From Termitomyces sp. T153 (lineage: Eukaryota > Basidiomycota > Agaricomycetes > Agaricales > Lyophyllaceae): a stretch of DNA of 64,000 nt. The position numbers were made by a program, and so were the translations under genes. Positions 10,701-21,310 of the stretch are shown one piece after another (within the stretch, counting starts at the first letter, position 1; each line of letters begins with the position of its first letter). The notes under the pieces were generated by a model that saw only the letters and a program-made list of their open reading frames with translations, did no database searches and was not told where the DNA came from. The DNA is taken from the NCBI GenBank assembly GCA_018296165.2, contig JACKQL020000012.1, forward strand, positions 124,001 through 188,000. Direction: 5' to 3'.

Positions 10701-11867
10701 TATACCTCCAGCACTTGCTCTGTGGCCACTTGTATAGCAGTATTGCAGTCCTGCTGCAACATGTCCCTCTCTCTCTCTGTGCCTGGTCCTGATCCTCCCC
10801 CACCCTCCAGAGTTCCCCCTCCCATGTTGCTAGCATTTTAAATAAGCCCTCTACCTGTTGACAAAGGAATGTCTCAGTAATCAAGAGTGCAGGCTTAGAG
10901 GAACTTGACAGATGGCTCAGTGGTGCCCCTGAGCCAGGGGAGCATACGTGAGGTCCAGGGGGGCCTGCTATCAATAACTCACTCTGGGGCCTCTTGCTAG
11001 GACTGGCCAATGGCGGTGAAGATGCCCTCCTCTTCTCCTTGTTCCATGCACTCAACTCCCCCTCCTTGCAACCCCCCTGCAATGGTCCCACCTTCTCTAC
11101 TGGCCACCCTGTGCTCCTCTAAACCTCCAAACCCAAACCCCCAACCTGACACCTGGGCCTTCTGACTCTTGCCCAGCTATCCCCTCACTCAACTCTTCTC
11201 CCACCCCTGCTCTGCAGTGATACATGCAGCATGCCACTCCAGTGAAATTGAACATTTCTTGTGCCTAGCATAGCATGGAATACAGACCAAGGTGTTATGG
11301 TGGGACCCCACAGTTGGCTTGTCAAACTTGCACAACTCCCTCTACTGGGCACACAGGATGCATTGGGACAACTAGTCAGCAAACACTGAAAAAAAGGAGT
11401 AGGAACTCACCAGAGCCTCATTCTGACACCACTATAGGGTTGGAGGACTCCAAGCCTGCCCCAGCACCCCTGCAAATACCTCCAGCATCACATGCACCTG
11501 TGGAACCCTCTCCGTCTCTGGAACAACATAAACAATTCCCACCCCCAGACTGGGCCTCACAGAATGCCCCAGAGCAACAGGAACTGAATGACCAGCAGCT
11601 CCCAACCCCCTCATATGTGCAGAACCCCCAGGGGAACCCATTACTGCTGAGGACAACTCTGCCAAGCTTGTTCAGCAACTACAGAGCAAGAAAAAAAAAC
11701 ACATCACACTCACAATGATGGGCCATCACCTCCACCTTCCTATAGTCCCACCACTGTTTAAACTCCTACTGACAATGCTCATACTCTGCCCAGATGGCCA
11801 CACAATTGTCACCAGAAGGGGGTGGAGTTGGCAATGGAGAACACAATGATGGCATGACAGAAGACAT
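7743..11867. other. Internal region of the LARD-like element, right part
   Basis: About 4.1 kb with no retroviral domain on either strand. Two diverged copies of a segment (around 7775-7835 and 7955-8025, each with AACAGACTCCAG-like and AT/TGTGA/CGACCCAACCAC-like ends) show an old internal duplication. 9320-9440 holds about three imperfect units containing AATACTCCAGAG. ORFs such as 10235-10555 (+) and 11275-11718 (+) are proline-rich by base composition. 10570-11091 (-) is open for 173 codons with a charged GELWRVGEDQDQAQRERG stretch that might be a coil remnant; its function is unknown. Confidence 0.5.
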
Positions 11868-12138
11868 GATCACTCACATAGCCTCTGCTTTGCACCTGCA
11901 ATACTTGCTTCCAGACTTGTACCTGATGCCCTGTCAAGTCTGCTCCTTCCTCCACAACTTGTTCTAGACTCCTCTGGACCACCCTGGATTTGTTTGGATC
12001 ACTCCTCATTGCTTGTCCTCCCAAGTCCCCCACATTTAAGACCTCTCCAAGTGCCCAGTTATCAGTGTAGAGAATCATGTCTGCCTAGTAAGGATTTGTC
12101 CAGTGTAACTGAGTCCCCATGGTCAGCAGAACCTGACA
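11868..12138 (+). repeat. Truncated 3' LTR of the LARD-like element (copy F)
   Basis: Corresponds to the last about 270 bases of copy A (CACATAGCC...CCTGCAA(T/C)ACTTGCTTCC to GCAGAACCTGACA). It is followed directly by GCCCT, the TSD of copy A, which pairs these two LTRs although five other copies are nearby. The missing 5' part was deleted together with the adjacent internal sequence. Confidence 0.85.
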
Positions 12139-12409
12139 GCCCTGACAGAGTTGAGATATTCTATTGGATACAATCCAAGGCCATTAAGATTTCCATTATC
12201 AGATATGATAGAGTCTGCACTCTGCAAGATTTTCTCTTCTCCTGGGCATCTCTGCAGAACTCCTGATCAGATGTTCTGGCAGCAGATTGCATTATGTGGA
12301 ACCTGAGCTGAATTGCCTACCCATGCCATGGCCTGTTTGGCTAATGAGCTCCATCTCCAAATTTCTCTTCACTAGAAAATCTTCTTGTTTTCTGATTAAA
12401 CACAAGTGT
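12139..12409 (-). pseudogene. Helitron helicase, continuation upstream of the LTR insertion
   Basis: The minus strand reads NAICCQNI, a stop, then RCPGEEKILQSADSI and LYPIEYLNSVRA, which joins the segment ending at 4628 (SSLPLAKLALKIG). PGEE...SADS and YP.EYLN are the blocks just upstream of the ML.RNLD block in Helitron and Pif1-like helicases. The frame across the removed insertion is intact, while an in-frame TGA sits about 40 codons upstream. Beyond 12410 the frame ends at the LTR of element I. Earlier helicase and Rep parts are not in the window. Confidence 0.8.
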
Positions 12410-12634
12410 TGTCATGGAGCACACATTACTCCTCAGTAACACTACCAATTTATAATAATTTACATATATTAATATTGTTATTAGGTAGCATCACATGATG
12501 CTACCATTAACTACTCATATTGGAATTATGTAAGGCAGTGCCTTACTTCATACTTTGTAGACTAGACCAATTGACTGGTTTTGACTTATGAAGTGTGAAT
12601 TATAAGCTGTGTAAACTATAACAAAAACATTACA
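12410..12634 (+). repeat. 5' LTR of element I (LTR family 2)
   Basis: Starts TGTCATGGAGCAC and ends AACATTACA. It matches 39195-39397 in the same orientation, and the reverse complement of 20851-21057 and 32898-33104. Shared blocks are GGTAGCATCACATGATGCTA, the AAGGCAGTGCCTTAC-type hairpin (weaker in 39195-39397), GACTGGTTTTGACTTATG and TAAGCTGTGTAA. Longer than the other copies by an AT-rich insertion. Confidence 0.8.
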
Positions 12635-15420
12635 TTTTTTTAAGTCAAACAAGTGTGTGCTTGTTTACAGAGTGAGAAGCTGAACTTCCAAAAGAGAAGC
12701 TCACTGCCATGGATTATGATCAGAACCTTAAAATTTCAATGTATACCTTCTGCAATGTGCACAGTAGTGACCATGGAAGGTCAGGTGTTTGGGCCTAGGT
12801 TTGAACTAGGATTTGATGGAACAGTGCAAACTGCTCCACATGAACTAGTGAATGTTGCCATGTCACACTATGGTGTGGGGAGAGAAAGTGGAGTGATGCT
12901 AGGAGGACTGCCAGCAGTTATTCTCATTCAACCACTCTTGGATAGTCAAATAAGCTCCACAATAGAGGGCACTCAAGTGCTCTCAGCTTGAATATACCTG
13001 ATGGTAGAGGTGGGGAGTGCAGCAGGGGCAGCAAGCAAGGGGAAGAACCCCTTGCATGCACCTACCATGCCACAAGTGGAAGGATTGAGATCCTTCCCAG
13101 AGGCTGTGGAAGGTCTTAGTGACTCTTCAATGGTGATTACACTGCTGAGGATTGAGGAAGAAGCTCCTCACAGAGCCTGCAGCTCTGTTTACTTGCAAGT
13201 GAAATTGACACTGGGCCTATGCATAGCAGGTCCATCAGCATTCATTGAGACAATTCCAGAGGATGTCAGAGACACCTCAGATATAGACAGTGAAGTGAAC
13301 CCAGATGACATTCTCTGTAGAAGGGTGTTGGTATTCTGGAAAAATCAGGTTGAGGTCCCAAAGACTTCAACCCAGCAATATTAGCTGTGAGAGTAGCTAA
13401 ACATATTGCTTTTCAGCAGTCATTGGGTGAGGTAATCATCCCAACCAACCTGGTAAAGTTCATGGAACTTTATATGATTTTTCTAGCACAAGAGGTAGCA
13501 GACTACCTTCAGCAGAAGAAGTTATAGGGATTCCAGGCATCATCTGAGATGCCATGGCTGTTCATAGGTGGGGCTTAATTACCCCCACTGTCTCCAGTCA
13601 ACAAAGCATTGACCTTATTATAAGTGCTGCAGCAGCCTGAAGAGACATCATGTGACTATGTGGCATGACAGGCTGCAGTAGACCATCAGAGATGGGCTAC
13701 AATGGGTATAATTGTAGCTCCTGACCTAGCTTCTATAGAAGCTGAGTCAGTAATTATAATTGAGCAACCTGTGGTGCATTAGAAAACTGCTGGGTTGATG
13801 TGTAGGGCATTGACCTGGGAAGATAGAATCATGTTGCAGTGATTGTACAGTAGCAGCCTAGAGGACTTTGGGCAGTCCTACATGGATGACCAAGGGTAGT
13901 GTTCCAGAGAGCAAGATTCTTACTCTCCCCTGGGAGATGAGCATGTTGGGACTATGAGTAGCCCCACTGCATGGTAATGTCTGACTAATCAGGGAAGGAA
14001 TGCTCCTCCAAGTTGGTCTAGCACCTGAGCAATGAGTATAGTAGATCTATAATGGGAATCACCTCCAGGTGATTCTATGTCCACTCCACCCTTGACACCT
14101 CATTGTGGACCACCTGGACTAGGTGGAGGTGGTGGAGAACCCAGAAGAGGACTGCCTTTTCCTAGTCAAGAACCATCACTACTCCTGGAAGGAGGTCCAC
14201 TAGATCCTAATGGACCAGGTAATAGTCCAGTGGATGAATATAACAATGGGGGTTGTAGAGCTAGTGGAAGGAGGACTACAGTTCTCCCAGAAAGACAGCC
14301 ATGGCAGTTTTCAATGCCACCACAACATTGTGGATGATTCACCACTTCTGGAGTGGAGGAGGCCAATGAGTATCACCACCAGACAATGCATGATTGTCTA
14401 TGGGCAGTGATGAAGCAGTTGCTTGCTATTTGCCTGGCAATCCCAGAAGGACTCAAGCCTAGGAGGAATGATCTGTCAAAGATAATCACTCCATATGCTA
14501 GATCTGCCAAGTTCAGTGAACTTGAAGACTGGCTAATGAGCATCTGCATGTTTTATGCAGTAGTTCAATATGATGGAGATTGGTGCAGGTGCAAGAAAGT
14601 CCTGATCCTTATAGACTTCCTTGCTGTGGGTGCACTGAAATGGTACTTGCAACATGTGATACATGTCAATAGGGCCCAGTCCTACTGGAGATTCAAGAAC
14701 ATAATTCTTGGATTGTATGATTGGTTTGTACAGCTCTCAACAATGCAGGATGCACATGACCATGTTCTATGACATGGTGTATGCAGTTAAAGAGGGAATG
14801 CAAGGATTTTATGATGCCTTGCTTGACTATGCTCAAAACATGGCTGTGTTCCCCAATGAATTCACCATTTATGAGCATTCTTTAGAGGAGATACTCTTTA
14901 ACATGCTTGTGGCATTAATATGCAATGGTGGGCTTGCTCCCAAAGTGAACACAGTCAAGGAGTTTGTTTTAGAGGTGAAGGCCTACAAGAATAGCATCAA
15001 AACTGCTGTGCACTACTTAGAGTGCAGCATGAAGAGTTGGTCAGGATGGCAGCTGTTGTTAGCAGCAGTGCAGTCTCCAAAGCTTGGGACTGCCTTGGCT
15101 AAGCAGACAGAGGTGGTGGATACCATGTCTGTTCACATCCATCTAAGTTGGCAAAGAGGCCTGCTGTATATGTGGCCTCCAGACCTATACAACTATGAGT
15201 CAGCCTGGGCCTAGGGCCTTTCCAACTTGTAGGTGCAGTGCAGGCAGCAACAAGACATCTCAGGGAATAACATGGTGGCCATAGCTTCTGGCCAACCGGG
15301 CAAAGATGCCAGGCAATCTGCTAACTGTTACAAGTGCAGAAAGGTCAGGCATTTTGCTCACAAATGCAGGGAGCCAGCTAAGCCAGCTCCTTGAGTGTTC
15401 ATGCAAGCAGCACATACTGC
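12635..15420 (+). pseudogene. Gag of element I (relic, with CCHC zinc knuckle)
   Basis: Structural protein of the virus-like particle. The N-terminal region (12653-12991; VGRESGVMLGGLPAVILIQP) and middle (13001-13384) are matched by the gag of element II (32776-32333 on the minus strand). The gag core is at 14353-15214 over two frames: LEDWLMSI, GALKWYLQHVIH, LGLYDWFVQL, GMQGFYDALLDYAQNMAVFP, ILFNMLVALI. This is the retrotransposon gag pattern of basidiomycete gypsy elements. A zinc knuckle CYKCRKVRHFAHKC lies at 15326-15367 (CX2CX4HX4C), with arginine where glycine precedes the histidine. Several stops and at least one frameshift near 14770. Confidence 0.75.
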
Positions 15421-15599
15421 TGCTCCTTTAGATATGGGAGACACTAACAATGAGCAGGAAGAAGACCCTGCTGAGACCAACAATGAGAATGCAGCTGAGT
15501 CCAAAGAGACTCAGGAGAATGATGAGAAATACATTGAATTGAAAATGTACAAAAATGATTACTATACTTGAGGAAGTAATAGTGAGGGACTGTTTGCCC

Positions 15600-16400
15600 T
15601 CATAGAGGTCCCTGCTGCTGAGCATAGGGAGAAGGAACCTGGTAATGAGGTTTGCATGTGTAAGGTACAAATTATGGTAGATAAAGATGCCATGGACCAA
15701 CCAATGCTGCCAGCACAAGACAAAGAGTGTCTTATCACTTGGGTGGAAGTTAATGGCCACCAAGTGTGGATGCTATGGGATTCTAGGAGTATGACCTCCA
15801 GAATTATGCTGTCATTTGCTCATGTGGCTGGGATATGTGTGGCACCACTTGCCACACTAATCATGCTGCAGCTGGAAATGATTGGAAGTCATTTCATTGT
15901 GAACTATGGAGCCAGAGTGACCATAAAGGTCCCTGGCAAGTTCTGCAATGTCTATGTGGACATTGCAAATTTTGATTGCTATGACATAATTGTAGGAACA
16001 CCATTTATGAAGGCCCATAAGGTCCTCCTGGATTTTGAGAATGACCAGGTGGTCATTGATGAGATAGCAACTCCAGGTCACATGTTGGAGCTGGAGGATG
16101 CTGATAGGCATGCACAATGCTTCTGTACTGTGAAGAAGTAGAATAACAAGCCACTATGACTCCCTGGTGGACTCGAGCAGCCCACTGTGGAGGAGGTGGT
16201 AGATGATGATGAGGTGCAGGTAACAGAGAGTTTGCTCCAAAGACCATCCATCTCTACTGATCTCAGAGGAACAGTATCAAAAGAGTACTCTTCAGGAGGG
16301 AGGGAGAGTATGCCAGAAGGATCAAATTGATCCTTTGATAGCAAGGGAATGAAAGATTTGGGATAGACCAATCCCAAAGCCTACCCTTGAATGGGCATAC
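15600..16400 (+). pseudogene. Aspartic protease of element I (relic)
   Basis: 15656-16141 encodes a retropepsin-like fold: ECLITWVEVNGHQVWMLWDS followed by RSMTS, AHVAGICVAPL, VDIANFDCYDIIVGTPFM, then LLDFENDQVVID. The catalytic DSG is DSR here (AGG for GGG), a G-to-A change that should inactivate it. Element II has DSGSTTS at the same place. After 16141 the frame breaks. Confidence 0.75.
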
Positions 16401-16409
16401 AACTCACAA

Positions 16410-17594
16410 ATGCCACAGGAGTTGAATCAGATTATAGCTGACCTGACACAGCAGGAAGGTGTAAGAAGATTAACCCCTGCTAGTGAAGTATACAGACTAG
16501 CTATGGAGGATGAGATATCTGAGCCTAGCAAGTTTGAATACTCATGGACTGAAGCAAAAGGCAGGATAAAATGTTGTCTTGCCCAGCTAAACATACCAGA
16601 CAAATCAGAAATTCATTTGATGGCTTTGTGGAACAAGTAAGCAAAGGTAGTGCCACAGTCAAAGCTGGCCAAGGAGGAATGCCATCCTTGGCCCAGAGTA
16701 GACAATGGAAAGGCACAGCCTTCCAAGCTAACAGAAGGAAATATCCCTCACCTTCAACAGCAGTGGTACAATGAGTTCTAGGACATTGTCAATGATGGAA
16801 CTAAGGAGGAACTTCCTCCATGGTGTGAAGTGAATCATGAGATAAATCTCATAGATGAGACCAAATGGTCCTCCTCCTTTATGCCAAGGTGCCCTAAGTT
16901 ACTTCAGCAGCAGTTGCAGGATAAAATTGACTGCTATGTGCATGCTAAGTAGTGGGAACCCTGTGTGGCCAACTAGGCTGCACCATTACTGTGTATTCCC
17001 AAGAAGAATGGATCCTTGGAGAAGGTGTTAGATGCATGCCAATGCAATGACAATACTATCAAGAACATAACACCCTTACCAGATCAAGAGGTCATTAGGG
17101 AAGACATAGCCTATGTGCCAGTGAGGTCAAAAATTGACCTCATGAATGCATATGAGCAAGTGAGGATACATATATCAGACATACCAAAGACTGCATTCAT
17201 GACCACCACTGGAATGTACTGCAGCAATATCATGCTGATTGGTGACTGTAATGCACCAGCAACATTTCAATGTCTGATGACATCCATATTTAGGGACATT
17301 ATTGGGAAATGGATGCATGTGTATTGAGATGACATATTTGTCTTGTTGGATTCCATTGAGGAGCATGAGCAGCACCTCAGAGTAGTCTTTGAAAGACTAT
17401 GCAAGAACAAGCACTACCTCAAATGAAAGAAGTGTGAGCTGTATGCCAAGCACCTAGAGTGCCTTGGCCATGGTATGGACTTGCAGGGTATACACCCTGA
17501 CATGGATAAGTTGAACAGGATCCAGGAGTGGTGCACTCCTAGAACCTACAATAATATCCAATGCTTTGTGGGGTTGGTAAACTACATTGGGAAT
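16410..17594 (+). pseudogene. Reverse transcriptase of element I, part before the solo LTR (relic)
   Basis: The RT fingers and palm are readable over several frames: LQQQLQDKIDCYV (about 16905), CIPKKNGSLEKVLDACQCND (17000), REDIAYVPVRSKIDLMNAYE, then AFMTTTGMYCSNIMLIGDCNAPATF. The active site is VY-stop-DDIFV (17322-17340), with a TGA where element II has leucine. Connection sequence follows up to NYIGN, where the solo LTR begins. The RNase H continues at 18739. Confidence 0.82.
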
Positions 17595-18738
17595 TGTCAG
17601 GTTCCACTGACTATGGAGGCTCAGCTTAACTGAGCAAGTCCTTACCAAGTGGACACAATGTCCTGCACTGATAACCTAGCACTCTGGAGGGGTGTGACTT
17701 TAGATAATTGTGAGGGTAAGCCAAAGCAAGTGGTCTGAGCAAGTCTGGAGTGGTCTGGGGAAGTCTAAGACAAGGTACAAGGAAGGGTTGAACTTGGGGA
17801 GGACTCAGGTACAAGTCTGGAGGCAAGTATTGAAGGTGCAGGCAAATGGAGGCTACACAAGTGATGGGAGCAGGGCTAGAGTTTGATGGGGGATCAATGG
17901 ATGTTGATGGGTTTTGGAGCTGAACATAAAGCAAGGTCTGGAGTTGGCTTATGAATGTTTAGAGGGTTGTATCATATGTGTGGAGTTTGTAATGATGTCA
18001 GAGTGAAAAGGAACTTAAGCATGATAAAGGAAATAGAGACAAGCAAGACAAGACAGAGTCAAGGCAAGATTGAGATGAGAATGAAAATAGATTGAGCAGA
18101 GATATGAGATGATAACAAGATGATGATGGGAAATAGAGACAAGACAAGACCAGGAGACAGAGATAAGAGGAAATGTAACAGGAAACACAAAACACAAAGA
18201 AACCAAATAAGCAATCAATAAACCATCAGGTAAGGTAGGTAATATCAAGACTAGAGTATGGGATACTACTCTATGACTTATATACCCACTACTGGAACTC
18301 TCCCAGGGATAGCAGGTCTGATAGTGGAGTTTGTTGGGGCTACACAGAGTTGATGGGTGTCAGTTACAATTGGTTGGCAGGCTGCAGTGATATACTGATG
18401 GGATCAGATGGGAATGTGGGCTGCCCCAGAGTTGGCATGATGTTCCAGACTTGATTGGGTAAGCCATGGTGGCCAGTCAGTGATGTATGCCAGAGTCAGG
18501 AATAGCATTGGGGGGTTCTGTGGGTTCAGGAAGGGATGGAGAAGCATTGGGGCCTGCAAGAAACATGTCAGGGTTTGCCAGGGGGCCATTGAGGTTTGCT
18601 GGAGAAGCATTGGAGTTAGCCAGAGCAGTTGCTGTGGATGAACAAAGGTTGGGGCAGGCCAAGAGGGTGTTGGGGGAAATTCTGGGGAAGTGGAGTGGCT
18701 TGGGGAGAGGTGCAGAGGTCTGGGGATGAGTCATGACA
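17595..18738 (-). mobile_element. Solo LTR (LTR family 1, copy C) inside the RT-RNase H junction of element I
   Basis: The plus strand reads TGTCAGGTTCC ... GAGTCATGACA, that is, the LTR in reverse orientation, 1,144 bp. GAAT stands at both sides (17591-17594 and 18739-18742). The target in element II reads GGAACTTTCTGCC, so the expected 5-base TSD has probably lost one base. TATA box on the minus strand at 18277-18284. CpG is depleted as in the host element, so it is older than copies B and E. Confidence 0.88.
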
Positions 18739-18743
18739 GAATT

Positions 18744-19292
18744 TTCTGCCCAATATCTCTGCATACACTGGGCCATTAATGGCCATAATGCAGAATGGAT
18801 TGCCATTCCACTAGCAACCTATTCATCAATGGTGTTTTGACATGATGAAATGGATCTATGCTGAAACCCCAATTTATTCAGCCAATTGATCCTTGACACA
18901 AGGATCCTATTTGGCTGATTTGCAACATCTCAAAGACAAGTGTTGGAGCCATGTATGGACAAGGTCAAAGCTGGCAGAAGTGTTGGCCAGCTGGATTCAC
19001 ATCCAAAAAGTTTACTAATGCAAAGCAAAATTATGCTATGCATGAATTAGAAACATTGGCTATCATAGAGGCTCTTCTCAAATGGGAGGATAAGCTTCTG
19101 GGGGATAAGATCCATGTAATAACAGATTATAAAGCCCTTGAGTTTTTCAAAACTCAACAGAATCTATCACTCCATCAACAATGTTGGATGGACTATATGT
19201 TGAGATTCAATTTTGACATCACATACATTAAGGGAGAGCTCAATAAGGCAGCAGATTGTTTGTCCTGCTACTTTGAGAGCAACTCCCCTTGA
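18744..19292 (+). pseudogene. RNase H of element I (relic)
   Basis: Begins with the continuation FCPISLHTLGH-like sequence. After two frames it gives FTSKKFTNAKQNYAMHELET, LAIIEALLKWEDKLLGDKIHV, TDYKALEFFKTQQNLS and FNFDITYIKGELNKAADCLS. These are the Ty3/gypsy RNase HI blocks (T..E.NY..HE.E..A, TDH..L, G..N..AD.LS). TDH is TDY (CAT to TAT). Confidence 0.85.
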
Positions 19293-19299
19293 AATGTAC

Positions 19300-20850
19300 A
19301 CCACATCTATAATTATGTATGAACAGATGTGTGTATCAATCCAGAGGGAGATGATCTGCTCCCAACACAACTGCAGAAGATGCAGGCACAACTACATCAG
19401 ATATGTGCTCTCCATGATGGACCTAGCTGCAGAAGCCAGCAGGTGTGGAATTGTCATGAACTTTGTGATGAAGAAGCACAAGGGCTTGCTAGCAGTAATG
19501 ATGGCAGGGGAGAATCAGATCAGGCTCAACAGGAGTCTGATTGCAGTGACAATGAGGGAGATATGACTCTCAGCAAGGCCATCCTAGGAGTGGCCCAGTC
19601 TCTGCAACCTCAGGACAGGTCTGACAGAGAGTTTCTCCATCAGATCCAGTTGTTGTATAACAAAGACAAGCTCTTTGCTAAGATTCAGAATCAGCCAAAG
19701 GACTATAAGTCCTTTCAACTAAACAACAAGCTAATTTGGACCACCAATCTCCTGGGCCACAAGGTGCTGTGTATACCTCATGATTAGGAGATGGTAACCA
19801 AATTACTCAACCAAGCACATCATGTGGTTGGGCACTTTGGCACCCAGAGAACAACAGAATACATTTATCATTGGTACTGGTGTCCAACAGTGGTTGCAGA
19901 TACATGTCAATTCTGCCAGTAAGTGAAAGGGAGCAACCATCTCCCTTCAGGGAAATTACACTCCCTGCCTGTTCCAGTTAAACTCTGGGATTCAATAGAA
20001 ATGGACTTTATAGGCTCATTCCCCAAATCTAAGAAGTATAACTACCTATGAGTAGTTATATGTTGCATGAACTGCACTTGATCCCAGTGCACACAACCAT
20101 AACAGTGTCACAGCTGTCCTGGACTTACATGCAAGAAATTGCAAGGCTCCATGGCCTTCCAAGCTCAATTGTCAGCAACAGGGATCCTAAGTTCATGTCT
20201 AAATAGTAGTATGAACTGCATACATTGTCAGAAGCAAAGCTTCTAATATTAACATCCTTTCATCTACAGACAAATGGACAGACTGAATGTGCCAATAGGA
20301 ACATTAGTCAAATATTGTGCATTATGGTGTGCCCAGACTAGAAAGACTGGTTAAGTCAAATAGACTTAACTGAGTTTACAATAAACACAAGCATTTCTGA
20401 GATGATGCATTTTGCACCATTTGAGTTGAACAGTGGCTACATGCTGTTGATGATACAGATCAGGTCTGATACTGCAATTTCTAGGGGAATTCAGCAGTTT
20501 GCCCATCAAGTTTTAAAGAACTTAGCAGCAGCCCACAATGTGATAATTGAAGCATGTGTCTTTCAGACATGCCTTGCCAATTTGCAACATAGGCCTGATC
20601 CAGAACTAGAGAAAGGTGCATTGGTATACCTTTTGACAAAAAATCTCAACATTCTAAAAGGCAGAGCTAGGAAGCTCTGTCTGAAGTGGATTGGGCCATA
20701 TAAAATCCTAGAGGCCTATAGTGAGACCTTCAACTATGTGTTCGAGCTGCCTAAAGCATTCCAGTAGCATAGAATACATCCTGAGTTCCATGTGTTGCTG
20801 CTGCAACCATACAAAGCCAGCAACAATGCACAGTTTGCTAACAGAGTGAT
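19300..20850 (+). pseudogene. Integrase of element I, up to the insertion of element II (relic)
   Basis: 19329-19787 is the linker. HHVVGHFGTQRTTEYIYHWY with CQFC near 19818-19920 is the HHCC zinc-binding domain. About 19990-20400 has SIEMDFIGSFPKS, then HLQTNGQTECANRNI, holding the first Asp and the Glu of the DDE core. ORF 20402-20767 holds the C-terminal region (PELEKGALVYL, RKLCLKWIGPYKILEAYS, YVFELPKAFQ), followed by HRIHPEFHVLLLQPYKASNN. Coding is cut at 20850 after FANRV by element II and resumes at 33105. Confidence 0.8.
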
Positions 20851-21057
20851 TGTAACATTTCCATTATGGGTCACACAGCTTACAGTTCACCCAACATAAG
20901 TCAAAACCAGTCAATAGTTCTGTCTACAATGTCTGAAGTAAGGTGCTGCCTTATATAAGCACTAGTACAATACTTTTAGAGATAGCTTCACATGATGCTA
21001 TCAGTGTAATTAACCAATAAGTAAGATATATATGCATGTAACAGATGCTCTGTTACA
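20851..21057 (-). repeat. 3' LTR of element II (LTR family 2)
   Basis: On the plus strand TGTAACATTTCC ... GCTCTGTTACA, with an inverted TGTAACA/TGTTACA end. It differs from 32898-33104 by a small number of transitions, so the two are a true pair and the insertion is younger than element I, whose own LTRs differ much more. Confidence 0.92.
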
Positions 21058-21310
21058 TACCTCCCTTTTGAGTCCATCAATGGACTCACTTCTACACCAC
21101 TAAGTCAAAAAAAAGGAGTGGGATATGGCATCCCACCTGAGGGTGTGCACCAGAACTCGCATGCAAATTCCTATGTATATCAGTAGTAGAATCAACTGAT
21201 TCTACATGAATGAGTATACTTCAGTGCAATGTCCAACTGCACTGAGTGCATAATAGGGGCCACTCAAGCCTGTGTACAATTACCAATTTGTAGTGAACTA
21301 CAATAGTAGC
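21058..21310. other. Untranslated 3' region of element II
   Basis: Between the third-ORF stop (21311) and the 3' LTR. It contains the polypurine tract next to the LTR and no ORF. The same stretch in element I is 38940-39194. Confidence 0.6.

Larger units (their letters stand above)
4629..12138 (+). mobile_element. Large non-autonomous LTR retrotransposon (LARD-like) inserted in the Helitron helicase
   Basis: The element is bounded by a 5' LTR (4629-5762) and a truncated 3' LTR (about 11868-12138) in the same orientation, with a 5-base TSD GCCCT at 4624-4628 and 12139-12143. Removing it and one TSD rejoins the Helitron helicase frame exactly. Without the solo LTR at 6606-7742 the internal part is about 5 kb. 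It is very rich in C/A/T on the plus strand, and I found no protease, RT, RNase H or integrase motif in it in either direction. This makes it a large retrotransposon derivative dependent on another element. The few antisense ORFs (for example 10570-11091, with a hydrophilic coil-like middle) are not recognised. Loosely repeated units of about 45 bases occur at 9320-9440. The 3' LTR lost about 860 bases of its 5' part. Confidence 0.8.

Noticed and set aside
12410..21057. Terminal inverted repeats around a gypsy-like interior (TIR or Polinton-like element)
   Set aside because: The inverted pair consists of the 5' LTR of element I and the 3' LTR of element II. Orientation of coding strands, direct-repeat partners and the rejoined chromodomain show two nested LTR elements.
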